This document shows positions 1 through 5,784 of a DNA stretch of 6,542 bases, piece after piece; the stretch's first letter is position 1; every line of letters starts with the position of its first letter. The DNA comes from an uncultured Methanomassiliicoccaceae archaeon (GTDB lineage Archaea > Thermoplasmatota > Thermoplasmata > Methanomassiliicoccales > Methanomethylophilaceae). Under the pieces are notes generated by a model. The model was not told where the DNA came from, ran no database searches, and saw nothing but the letters and a program-made list of their open reading frames with translations. The position numbers were made by a program, and so were the translations under genes. The stretch lies in NCBI GenBank assembly GCA_945492685.1, contig CALYUZ010000046.1, positions 1-6,542 on the forward strand, read 5' to 3'.

Positions 1-1307
1 AGATCCTTGGACCAGAATCCGCTGAAGAACGGGAATCCTGCGATGGACAGGGATCCGAGCAGCATGGTGATCGAGGTGATCTTCATGTGCTTGGCGAGTC
101 CGCCCATCTCGCGCATGTCCTCGGTTCCGACAGCGTGGATGACGGATCCGGAACACATGAACAGCAGGGCCTTGAAGAAGGCGTGGTTCATCATGTGGAA
201 GCATCCAGCGGTGAATCCGGCGGTACCGGCGGCGATGAGTGCTGCGCCCTCGGCGTCACCCATGTTCATTCCGAGCGCGATGAGGTATCCTCCTGCTCCG
301 AGAGCGAGGATCATGTAACCGAGCTGGGAGATGGTGGAGTAAGCCAGGACCTTCTTGATGTTCATGTTGTTGAGTGCCATGGTGGCCGCGATGAATGCGG
401 TGATTCCTCCGATGATTCCGACGAACAGCATGACGTCGGGGCACTGGACGAACAGGGGGTATCCCCTTGCGACGAGGTAGACTCCCGCCTTGACCATTGT
501 TGCCGCGTGGATAAGTGAGGACACAGTGGTGGGTCCTGCCATCGCATCGGGCAGCCAGTCGTGCAGGGGGAACTGAGCGCTCTTTCCGATGACTCCTCCG
601 AAGACGAGGGCCATGGCGAGCATGAGCATGTTGGAATCGACGTTCGCGATGTTCGCGGGGTCGAAGAGTGCGGCGTAGTCGAGGCAGTGGAACTGGCCGA
701 GCAGGATGAAGAGTCCTGCCATGAGGCAGACATCTCCGAGACGTGTGACCAGGAATGCCTTCTTTGCTGCGGATGCCGCGTTGGCGGATGCAGCGTCCCC
801 ATCGGGGTGCCTGAAGGACCAGAATCCGATCAGCAGGTAGGAACAGAGTCCCATGACCTCCCAGAAGATGAACATCTCGAGGAAGTTGCTGGAGACGATG
901 AGTCCGAGCATTCCGGTGAGGAACAGGGAGACCTCGGCGTAGTACCTGGTCTTCCTTGCGCCCTGGTCTCCCATGTATCCGATGGAGTAGATGAAGATCA
1001 GGGTGGAGATGAACGACGAGAACAGCATCATCAGACAGGTGAGGCCGTCCACGTAGTATCCGAGGTTGAGCACATAGTCGGTGGATCCAGGGATGATGAA
1101 CCACTGGATGGACTCTGTGATGGGTGTGGGGTATGCATCGCCGGTGAGATACTCGTAGGAGATCAGCACGGCGAGGATGCATGAGATGAGAGCTCCGGCT
1201 ATTGCGATGTAACCGCCCTTCTCAGGAGTCTTCCTTCCGGCAAGACCGATGATCAGGAAGCAGAGCATGGGGACAAGAGGCACGAGCCAGGTGTATTCTA
1301 TGAACAT
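1..1307 (-). CDS. fpoL: FpoL/NuoL-like antiporter subunit L, 3' end outside window
   Basis: The first 435 residues of the NuoL/ND5 family, one of the large Mrp-antiporter-like proton pump subunits; the family usually has over 600 residues, so the last third is missing. My reading from ATG 1305-1307 is open to base 1 and begins MFIEYTWLVPLVPMLCFLII. Conserved landmarks are FWEVMGLCSYLLIGFW (148-163) with Glu150 as the TM5 glutamate, IGKSAQFPLHDWLPDAMAGP (240-259) with Lys242 as the TM7 lysine, SSLIHAATMVKAGVYL (263-278) with His267, MNIKKVLAYSTISQLGYM (315-332), HAFFKALLF (375-383) with Lys379, GTEDMREMGGLAKHM (394-408) and FWSKD (431-435) with Lys434 matching the E. coli TM12 lysine region. 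The start lies 2 bases after the fpoK stop, and GAGGTGG at 1313-1319 is a fair ribosome site. fpoM and fpoN are expected beyond base 1. Confidence 0.97.
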   Translation of the reverse strand, partial: MFIEYTWLVPLVPMLCFLIIGLAGRKTPEKGGYIAIAGALISCILAVLISYEYLTGDAYPTPITESIQWFIIPGSTDYVLNLGYYVDGLTCLMMLFSSFISTLIFIYSIGYMGDQGARKTRYYAEVSLFLTGMLGLIVSSNFLEMFIFWEVMGLCSYLLIGFWSFRHPDGDAASANAASAAKKAFLVTRLGDVCLMAGLFILLGQFHCLDYAALFDPANIANVDSNMLMLAMALVFGGVIGKSAQFPLHDWLPDAMAGPTTVSSLIHAATMVKAGVYLVARGYPLFVQCPDVMLFVGIIGGITAFIAATMALNNMNIKKVLAYSTISQLGYMILALGAGGYLIALGMNMGDAEGAALIAAGTAGFTAGCFHMMNHAFFKALLFMCSGSVIHAVGTEDMREMGGLAKHMKITSITMLLGSLSIAGFPFFSGFWSKD

Positions 1308-1309
1308 CC

Positions 1310-1618
1310 TTACCACCTCAGTGTCCTGAGCTCGGCGTCGTCGAGCTCTGTTGTCTTCTTGTTCTTGTACGCGTTGAGCAGGATGGCGATACCCACGGCA
1401 ACCTCTGCGGCTGCGACGGAGATCGTCATGACGACGAATGCCTCTCCGAGGATGTCACCGCTGAATGCACCGAACGCGATGAAGTTGATGTTGGCTGCGT
1501 TGAGCATGAGCTCGATGCACATGAGCACGATGATCGCGTTGCTCTTTGTGATCACTCCGTATGCTCCGATGGCGAACAGAATCGCTGCGAGGACGAGGAA
1601 GTACTCAATTGGAATCAT
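1310..1618 (-). CDS. fpoK: FpoK/NuoK-like membrane subunit K
   Basis: Encodes 102 residues of the NuoK/ND4L family, a three-helix membrane subunit in the central proton pathway. Hydrophobic segments lie at about 3-22, 27-50 and 58-82. Two buried glutamates needed for proton transfer in Escherichia coli NuoK (Glu36 and Glu72) are present here at the same numbers: Glu36 in VLMCIELMLNAANINF and Glu72 in SVAAAEVAVGIAILL. The family pattern ELMLNAxNxNFxAF is nearly perfect. The ATG at 1616-1618 gives a normal NuoK N-terminus and has GAGGAGG at 1628-1634. A longer reading of the same frame back to 1666 would add a hydrophilic stretch from inside fpoJ2 and is rejected. The gene overlaps fpoJ2 by 14 bases and ends with TAA (the only TAA stop here), 2 bases before fpoL. 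The C-terminal 19 residues form a charged cytoplasmic tail. Confidence 0.96.
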   Translation of the reverse strand: MIPIEYFLVLAAILFAIGAYGVITKSNAIIVLMCIELMLNAANINFIAFGAFSGDILGEAFVVMTISVAAAEVAVGIAILLNAYKNKKTTELDDAELRTLRW

Positions 1619-1922
1619 CTTTCTCAACCTCCTCCCTTGCGATACAGACTCCTCCGACCATGGCACCGAACATGAGGATTGCCAGGGGCACGAGGACCAG
1701 TCCGTACTTCTCGAAGACTGTGTATGCGAGGCTGTTCTCCTTCAGGTCACCGTTCTCATCATAGATGCTGTCAGGTGCTCCCGGCTTCGTGCTGATGTCG
1801 GGAAGGGAGATGGGCGAATCGCTCTCCGTGAAGTCGTCCCAGTTGACTGTGGCGATACCTGCAACGAGAACCGCGAGAAGGACAACAGCCACTGCTGCTC
1901 CAACTGCCGTTTTCTTGTTCAT
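1605..1922 (-). CDS. fpoJ2: FpoJ C-terminal part (NuoJ-like), second split piece
   Basis: Encodes 105 residues with one hydrophobic segment near the N-terminus (about 6-26, AVGAAVAVVLLAVLVAGIA) and a second at about 74-96. A hydrophilic, strongly acidic loop of roughly 48 residues joins them and probably faces outside. The second segment, reading YTVFEKYGLVLVPLAILMFG followed by AMVGG, fits the last helix of NuoJ (pattern YxxxFExxxxLLLxAxIGAI), so this is the C-terminal piece of the J subunit. The first helix with its Lys-Lys could be mistaken for a signal peptide, but position and family make it TM4 of J. The ATG at 1920-1922 overlaps the fpoJ1 stop by 4 bases (ATGA) with GGAGG at 1930-1934, 7 bases upstream, so this is a designed second gene and not a frameshift. 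The 3' end overlaps fpoK by 14 bases. Confidence 0.88.
   Translation of the reverse strand: MNKKTAVGAAVAVVLLAVLVAGIATVNWDDFTESDSPISLPDISTKPGAPDSIYDENGDLKENSLAYTVFEKYGLVLVPLAILMFGAMVGGVCIAREEVEKDDSN
1628..1634 (-). promoter_or_regulatory. Shine-Dalgarno site for fpoK, decides its start
   Basis: GAGGAGG within the 3' end of fpoJ2, 9 bases before the ATG at 1616-1618. It also encodes the Glu-Glu-Val of the FpoJ2 tail. It supports the 102-residue FpoK that matches the family, not the longer frame beginning at 1666. Confidence 0.8.
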
Positions 1923-2257
1923 TCGTCGCCCTCCTTTTTCATAATATACCTTCTAGTAAGCATGATACTGAATGCGAACAGGATGGTGATGGCTCCGACG
2001 TAGACCAGGATCTGCACAACTCCGATGAACTCCGTCTCGAGGAAGAAGTACACGAATCCCACACATAGGAACACCAGTGCAAGATAGAACGCACTGTGGA
2101 CGACCTCTTTGTCCGTGACGACATAGATCGCTGCGAGCACTGCGATGGCTGCGAGGATCATGAATGCCACGAGGTCCAGGTTGTCCAGGAGGTATGCTCC
2201 GAAGTCGAGGAGACCGAACCATACTGCGTAAATCAAATCGATGAGTGCGTCAAGCAT
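1919..2257 (-). CDS. fpoJ1: FpoJ N-terminal part (NuoJ-like), first of two split pieces
   Basis: Encodes 112 residues with three to four hydrophobic segments (about 9-25, 28-48, 53-73 and 78-100). It corresponds to the N-terminal part of NuoJ/ND6, a membrane subunit of the pump arm. The strongest match is residues 74-101, ETEFIGVVQILVYVGAITIL followed by a phenylalanine-rich stretch, equivalent to the family AeFiaxxQIxVYvGAIxVLFxF, the TM3 region with the pi-bulge seen in complex I structures. The protein ends after TRRYIMKKEGDE, where the bacterial protein would continue, and the rest is encoded by the next gene. I chose ATG 2255-2257, which shares one base with the fpoI stop and lies 7 bases from GGAGG. 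The preceding codon is GTG (2258-2260), an alternative start giving 113 residues but too close to the ribosome site. A split fpoJ is known in Methanosarcina fpo operons. Confidence 0.93.
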   Translation of the reverse strand: MLDALIDLIYAVWFGLLDFGAYLLDNLDLVAFMILAAIAVLAAIYVVTDKEVVHSAFYLALVFLCVGFVYFFLETEFIGVVQILVYVGAITILFAFSIMLTRRYIMKKEGDE

Positions 2258-2997
2258 CACAGCACCTCCTTGATCTGAAGTGCGTCCTTGGGGCAGTCAA
2301 GCACGCAGTTGCTGCAGCAGATGCACTTCGAGTTGTCGATGACCGGACGGAGGATGGGCTTGCCCTTGTCGTTGACTCCCTTCTCGACCATCTCGATGGC
2401 GTTGACGGGACAGACCTTGGCGCACTTCTTGCATCCGATACATTTGCTGTCTGTGAGCTCGGGCCTGTCGAGATCGAAGAAGGACACACGCCTCTCGGGG
2501 TTTCCGTTCTCGATATCGGAGGGCAGGGTGACCTCCAGCTTGACCTCCATGCCCGGAGTGGTTCCCTCATAGTTGAGTCTCCTGGGGCCATAGAGCAGGT
2601 CGTACCTGGTGTACTCGGCGAGCTCGTAGTCGGGTGTCACGGTCATAGCGTCCAGGGGACAGTACTCGGCACAGTATCCGCACATGGCGCATCTTCCGAG
2701 GTTGACCTGGGGCCTCATGACGGGCTTCCCCTCGTCGTCGGGCACCTCGATCAGCTTGATACAGGCTGTGGGGCACATACGGACGCACATACCGCATCCG
2801 ACGCACTTGTCGAACCTGAGTCCGGGGCGTCCGCGGTAGTTGTCGGGGATCCACTCCTTCTCGTAGGGATACAGGATGGTCATGGACCTGTGTGTGACAG
2901 TCTTGGCGAAGAGCTTCATGACGGCCCAGCAGGGTTTGAGGACCCACAGGCTCTTGGCCAGGTTCTTTGGATATTTGTCAAGATATTTCATAGCCAT
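2257..2997 (-). CDS. fpoI: FpoI/NuoI-like iron-sulfur subunit with four [4Fe-4S] motifs (duplicated ferredoxin module)
   Basis: Encodes 246 residues. NuoI/FpoI proteins pass electrons through two [4Fe-4S] clusters to cluster N2 in FpoB. The N-terminal 60 residues fit the family: an amphipathic region (about 11-35), then YPYEKEWIPDNYRGRPGL before the first cysteine. Four cluster motifs follow: Cys65/68/71/75, Cys103/106/109/113, Cys186/189/192/196 and Cys225/228/231/235, each with Pro after the last Cys. The first pair is the normal FpoI module. The second pair, after a linker of about 70 residues, is an additional copy with the same layout, including a shared GKPxxRP between clusters. Family members are usually about 130-180 residues, so this one is clearly longer. 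The ATG at 2995-2997 overlaps the fpoH stop by one base and has GGAGGTG at 3005-3011. The frame stays open much further upstream, but that stretch lies inside fpoH. Another ATG at 2989-2991 is less well spaced. Confidence 0.96.
   Translation of the reverse strand: MAMKYLDKYPKNLAKSLWVLKPCWAVMKLFAKTVTHRSMTILYPYEKEWIPDNYRGRPGLRFDKCVGCGMCVRMCPTACIKLIEVPDDEGKPVMRPQVNLGRCAMCGYCAEYCPLDAMTVTPDYELAEYTRYDLLYGPRRLNYEGTTPGMEVKLEVTLPSDIENGNPERRVSFFDLDRPELTDSKCIGCKKCAKVCPVNAIEMVEKGVNDKGKPILRPVIDNSKCICCSNCVLDCPKDALQIKEVL
2263..2269 (-). promoter_or_regulatory. Shine-Dalgarno site for fpoJ1, decides ATG over GTG
   Basis: GGAGGTG within the last codons of fpoI. It leaves only 2 bases before the in-frame GTG (2258-2260) but 5 bases before the ATG (2255-2257), so that GGAGG is 7 bases from the ATG as for fpoB, fpoC and fpoJ2. 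I therefore place the fpoJ1 start at 2257. Confidence 0.75.
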
Positions 2998-4169
2998 CAG
3001 AACACACCTCCGACCTTGAGCAGCAGGACGATTGCCAGGTTGATGACGGACAGGGGCATGAAGACCTTCCATCCGATGTTCAGGATCTGATCCGTCCTCA
3101 CACGAGCGAGAGCGCATCTGATGAGGATCATGAAGAAGAACACGAGGTAGGACTTCAGCAGGAACACGATCTCGGGGATAGGTCCGTTTCCGATGAAGGG
3201 AAGTGTCCATCCACCGAGGTACAGGATCGCGAACATGGAACAGGAGACGGATCCCCTCATGTAATCTCCGAGCATGATAAGTCCCCACTTCATTCCGGCG
3301 TACTCAGTCTGCCATCCTTCGACCAGCTCGGCCTCTGCCTCTGCGATATCGAAGGGGACACGCTCGGCCTCTGCGGTTGCGCAGAAGAAGAATGTGATGG
3401 CTCCGATGATCTGGGGGATGATGTACCAAACTGTCTCGTTCTGGGCGTTGACGATGTCTCCGATGTTGAAGCTGCCAGCGAGGAGTGCGGTTGTGGCGAT
3501 CAGGATGAGCATGGGGACCTCGTAGGAGATCATCAGCTCAGCAGCCCTCATTCCTCCGATAAGGGAGTACTTGTTGTTCTGAGCCCATCCGGACACGAGG
3601 ATCAGGAAGGGTGCGAGGGCGAAGAACGCCATGATAATCAGGAGTCCGGTCTGGTAGTCCACGACGAACCATCTCTGGGACAGGGGGACCATACAGAGGA
3701 CAAGGACGGAAAGTCCGACGATGAGCGAGACGCACCACCAGTAGGTCATCTTGTCGACCTTCTTGGGTGCGGTGTTCTCCTTCATGAAGGTCTTGAGACC
3801 ATCCGCGACACACTGGAGGAATCCTTTCATTCCGACCATTGTTCCGCGTCTATCCATCATCCTTCCGAGGCACTTACGCTCCATCCACAGGACGATAAGC
3901 GTGCTCACGAAGGCGATGATGAAGATCAGGAGCATGAAGATGAGCAGACCCATCAGGGTGCTGGTGGCATCGCAGACCAACCATGTAGACACGGGGTTGC
4001 CGGGGAAGATCAGGTTGATGAGCCAAGCGATGGCCCCTCCAAGGATCTCCCACAGTTTGTAACCGATGTCGAAAGGCAGGTTGTATGTATCGACGAACGG
4101 GTAGTAGGGATTCTTCATGGGATCATTGAACACGATCCAATCCAGAATGCTGCTGTACTCTTGTACCAT
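2997..4169 (-). CDS. fpoH: FpoH/NuoH-like membrane subunit H with extended N-terminus
   Basis: Encodes 390 residues of the NuoH/ND1 family, the membrane subunit that docks the hydrophilic arm and forms part of the carrier tunnel and the first proton path. Recognisable blocks are WMERKCLGRMMDRRG (95-109, the family ERKxLGRxQxRxGP loop), GFLQCVADGLKTFMKE (116-131), GWAQNNKYSLIGGMRAA (194-210), ISYEVPM (214-220), the acidic loop EAERVPFDIAEAEAELVEGW (267-286) and VRTDQILNIGWKVFMPL (357-373). There are about eight canonical hydrophobic segments. The ERK motif usually lies near residue 35; here it is at 97, so the protein has roughly 60 extra N-terminal residues, including a hydrophobic stretch at about 36-55. 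The ATG is supported by AGGTGATT at 4174-4181, so the extension looks real. The stop shares one base with the fpoI start (TGATG). Confidence 0.97.
   Translation of the reverse strand: MVQEYSSILDWIVFNDPMKNPYYPFVDTYNLPFDIGYKLWEILGGAIAWLINLIFPGNPVSTWLVCDATSTLMGLLIFMLLIFIIAFVSTLIVLWMERKCLGRMMDRRGTMVGMKGFLQCVADGLKTFMKENTAPKKVDKMTYWWCVSLIVGLSVLVLCMVPLSQRWFVVDYQTGLLIIMAFFALAPFLILVSGWAQNNKYSLIGGMRAAELMISYEVPMLILIATTALLAGSFNIGDIVNAQNETVWYIIPQIIGAITFFFCATAEAERVPFDIAEAEAELVEGWQTEYAGMKWGLIMLGDYMRGSVSCSMFAILYLGGWTLPFIGNGPIPEIVFLLKSYLVFFFMILIRCALARVRTDQILNIGWKVFMPLSVINLAIVLLLKVGGVF
3005..3011 (-). promoter_or_regulatory. Shine-Dalgarno site for fpoI, decides its start
   Basis: GGAGGTG on the minus strand, inside the last codons of fpoH, with its 3' edge 7 bases before the ATG at 2995-2997. 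It complements the CACCTCC found at the 3' end of archaeal 16S rRNA. It settles the fpoI start over the much longer open frame that runs upstream through fpoH. Confidence 0.85.
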
Positions 4170-4173
4170 CGAT

Positions 4174-4181
4174 AATCACCT
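4174..4181 (-). promoter_or_regulatory. Shine-Dalgarno site for fpoH
   Basis: AGGTGATT overlapping the fpoD stop codon, ending 4 bases before the fpoH ATG (4167-4169). It matches the downstream half of the full anti-Shine-Dalgarno complement GGAGGTGATC. It matters because it supports the upstream start that gives FpoH its long N-terminal extension. Confidence 0.7.
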
Positions 4182-5321
4182 GTCGGTCTCTCCCAGACAC
4201 ATGTCGATCTGGGCGAGGATGGCGGGAACATCCGCGATCCTGCATCCGAGACACATTGCCTTGGAAGTGGATACGTTCGTGAAGATAGGGCTGCGGACCT
4301 TGAGCCTGTAGGGCTTGTCGGTTCCGTCGGATACGAGGTACATCAGGGACTCTCCACGGGGGTCCTCGAGCCTGGTGAATGCGGTTCCGGCAGGGACCTT
4401 GGAGGGGGTCTTGATCCTGTAGGGTGCGTTCTTTCCGAGGGCCTGGATCTTCTTGACGGCCTGCCTGATGATGTCGCAGGACTGGAACATCTCCTCGATA
4501 CGGATCATGTACCTGGAGTAGGAGTCTCCCTTTGTCAGAACGGGGACCTCGAAGTCCACCTGGTCGTAGTTGTCGTAGGGGTCGTCACGGCGTATGTCGA
4601 AGTCGACACCGCAGCCTCTCATTGCGGGTCCGGTGAGTCCCATGTTGGCGCACTGCTCGCGGGTGAGGAAACTGATGTCCTTCATCCTTGAGACGAAGAT
4701 CGATGAGTCATCGATGAGTGCGATGATATCCCACATGGCCTTCTCGAACCTGTCGACGGCCCTGATGATGTCCCTGTCGAAGAGCTCGGTGGTGTCGTTC
4801 CTGACTCCTCCGATACGGGGGTAGTTGGTGGTCATCCTTGCTCCGCAGAGCTTGACGTTCAGGTCGAGGAAGAACTCCCTCTCCCTCATGCACCACAGGA
4901 ACACGGTCAGGTTACCGAGGTCGGTTCCGACCGCTGCGAGCCACATCAGGTGGGACTGGATACGGCAGACCTCGTCCGCCACGATCCTTATGTATTTCGC
5001 TTTCTCGGGGATGTCGATTCCCAGAGCCTTCTCCACTGTCATGCAGTAGAGGTGTGTGTAGGTCATGGACGCCGCATAGCAGAGACGGTCCGCCATGGGG
5101 ATGATCTTGGGGTAGGTCCTGTTCTCGGTCTCCTTCTCCCAACCGCGGTGAAGGTATCCGACGATGGGCTCCGCATCCGTGACGATCTCTCCGTCCAGCT
5201 GGACCTTGAGTGTCCAGAGTCCGTGGGAGAAGGGGTGCTGAGGTCCCATGATGACCCACATCTTGTCGGTGTCCATCCTGTCTTCCATTTCTTTAACGGG
5301 TACAATAGAGTCGGTCATCAT
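4176..5321 (-). CDS. fpoD: FpoD/NuoD-like subunit D (49-kDa family), carrier-binding subunit
   Basis: Encodes 381 residues of the 49-kDa NuoD family, related to the large subunit of [NiFe] hydrogenases but lacking the nickel site. With FpoB it forms the pocket where the lipid-soluble carrier (methanophenazine or a quinone-like molecule) is reduced. Conserved blocks visible in order are GPQHPFSHG (26-34), VGYLHRGWEK (54-63), ADRLCYAASM (77-86), YPRIGGV (167-173), GDSYSRYMIRIEE (265-277), EDPRGE (319-324), KPYRLKVRSP (336-345) and the C-terminus ending GETDR. His33 and Tyr82 align with the quinone-binding His and Tyr of Thermus Nqo4 (His38 and Tyr87) and have the same 49-residue spacing. The ATG at 5319-5321 overlaps the fpoC stop by 4 bases. 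The next codon is also ATG, and with AGGGGG at 5327-5332 either start is plausible. fpoH follows after 6 bases with no nuoE/F/G between. Confidence 0.98.
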   Translation of the reverse strand: MMTDSIVPVKEMEDRMDTDKMWVIMGPQHPFSHGLWTLKVQLDGEIVTDAEPIVGYLHRGWEKETENRTYPKIIPMADRLCYAASMTYTHLYCMTVEKALGIDIPEKAKYIRIVADEVCRIQSHLMWLAAVGTDLGNLTVFLWCMREREFFLDLNVKLCGARMTTNYPRIGGVRNDTTELFDRDIIRAVDRFEKAMWDIIALIDDSSIFVSRMKDISFLTREQCANMGLTGPAMRGCGVDFDIRRDDPYDNYDQVDFEVPVLTKGDSYSRYMIRIEEMFQSCDIIRQAVKKIQALGKNAPYRIKTPSKVPAGTAFTRLEDPRGESLMYLVSDGTDKPYRLKVRSPIFTNVSTSKAMCLGCRIADVPAILAQIDMCLGETDR

Positions 5322-5782
5322 TCAGACCCCCTGAGCTTGTACGACTTTCTGAAGGGGAAGAACTCGTAGGTGTCGGGCGTGAGGAGCCTCTGGAGCTTGG
5401 GGTGGTTGTCGAAGACGATACCGAAGAGCTCCCAGGTCTCCCTCTCGTGCCAGTTGGCACCTTCCCAGATGGGTGTGACGGACTCGATGTGGAGGTCGTC
5501 AGCGGGGATGTCGACAGAAAGTTCGATCATAACGCCGGTGTAGTAGTTGGTGAGGTGATAGACGACAGTCATGTGGTCTACGTAGTCCACTCCGATGACG
5601 GTAGAGCAGTGCTCGAAGGTCAGGTTGTCGTGGATGTACTTGCACACCTGGAAGGAGTTCTCGCGGGGAGCAGTGGCATAGACTCTGCGGGTCTCGGTCC
5701 TGGTGACGTTGACGCAGGGGCAGTCGCTGTTCAGTTTGGAGACGATCTCCTCGACGGTGGGCTTCTGAAGAACTTCGGCCAT
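5318..5782 (-). CDS. fpoC: FpoC/NuoC-like subunit C (30-kDa family)
   Basis: Encodes 154 residues of the 30-kDa NuoC family, a cofactor-free cytoplasmic subunit that stabilises the B/D core of the hydrophilic arm. The family signature is near the C-terminus. Residues 113-123 read ERETWELFGIV, equivalent to the usual ERExYDMFGI, followed by FDNHPKLQRLL at 124-134 and FPFRKSYKL at 142-150, the counterpart of PLRKDYP. The N-terminal part (residues about 30-100) resembles the usual alpha/beta region. At 154 residues it is a short, standalone NuoC, not fused to NuoD as in some bacteria. The ATG at 5780-5782 lies 2 bases after the fpoB stop and has GGAGG at 5790-5794, 7 bases upstream, inside the end of fpoB. 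Its TGA overlaps the fpoD start by 4 bases (ATGA). There are no iron-sulfur motifs, as expected. Confidence 0.96.
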   Translation of the reverse strand: MAEVLQKPTVEEIVSKLNSDCPCVNVTRTETRRVYATAPRENSFQVCKYIHDNLTFEHCSTVIGVDYVDHMTVVYHLTNYYTGVMIELSVDIPADDLHIESVTPIWEGANWHERETWELFGIVFDNHPKLQRLLTPDTYEFFPFRKSYKLRGSE

Positions 5783-5784
5783 CC

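Noticed and set aside
256..1182. 308-codon open frame on the minus strand
   Set aside because: It overlaps fpoL in another frame and encodes an Arg/His/Pro-rich protein without hydrophobic segments. The fpoL frame carries the conserved NuoL motifs throughout.
561..1184. 207-codon plus-strand open frame opposite fpoL
   Set aside because: Acidic low-complexity product (many Glu, Gly, Val, Asp) typical of an antisense shadow, with no domain and no ribosome site that I can see.
1619..1666. Upstream extension of the fpoK frame by 16 codons
   Set aside because: The added residues (MPWSEESVSQGRRLRK) are hydrophilic and lie within fpoJ2. The ATG at 1618 gives a normal NuoK with Glu36 and Glu72 at the standard numbers.
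1905..1935. Possible frameshift splitting one fpoJ gene
   Set aside because: The second piece has its own ATG and a well-placed GGAGG with an ATGA overlap, and a split fpoJ is known in methanogens.
2245..3090. 281-codon open frame on the plus strand opposite fpoI
   Set aside because: Its protein has no recognisable domain and is rich in Asp/Gly/Val/His, as expected from the mirror of a GC-rich gene. The minus-strand frame has four perfect iron-sulfur motifs.
2998..3288. Upstream extension of the fpoI frame by 97 codons
   Set aside because: It lies wholly inside fpoH, gives an Arg/His-rich sequence unlike FpoI, and the ATG at 2997 has its own GGAGGTG site.
4690..4720. Short direct repeat around gatgagtcatcgatgag
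   Set aside because: It lies in the coding sequence of fpoD over the residues ALIDDSSIF and is explained by repeated Ile-Asp/Asp-Ser codons. It is too short to be a functional repeat.
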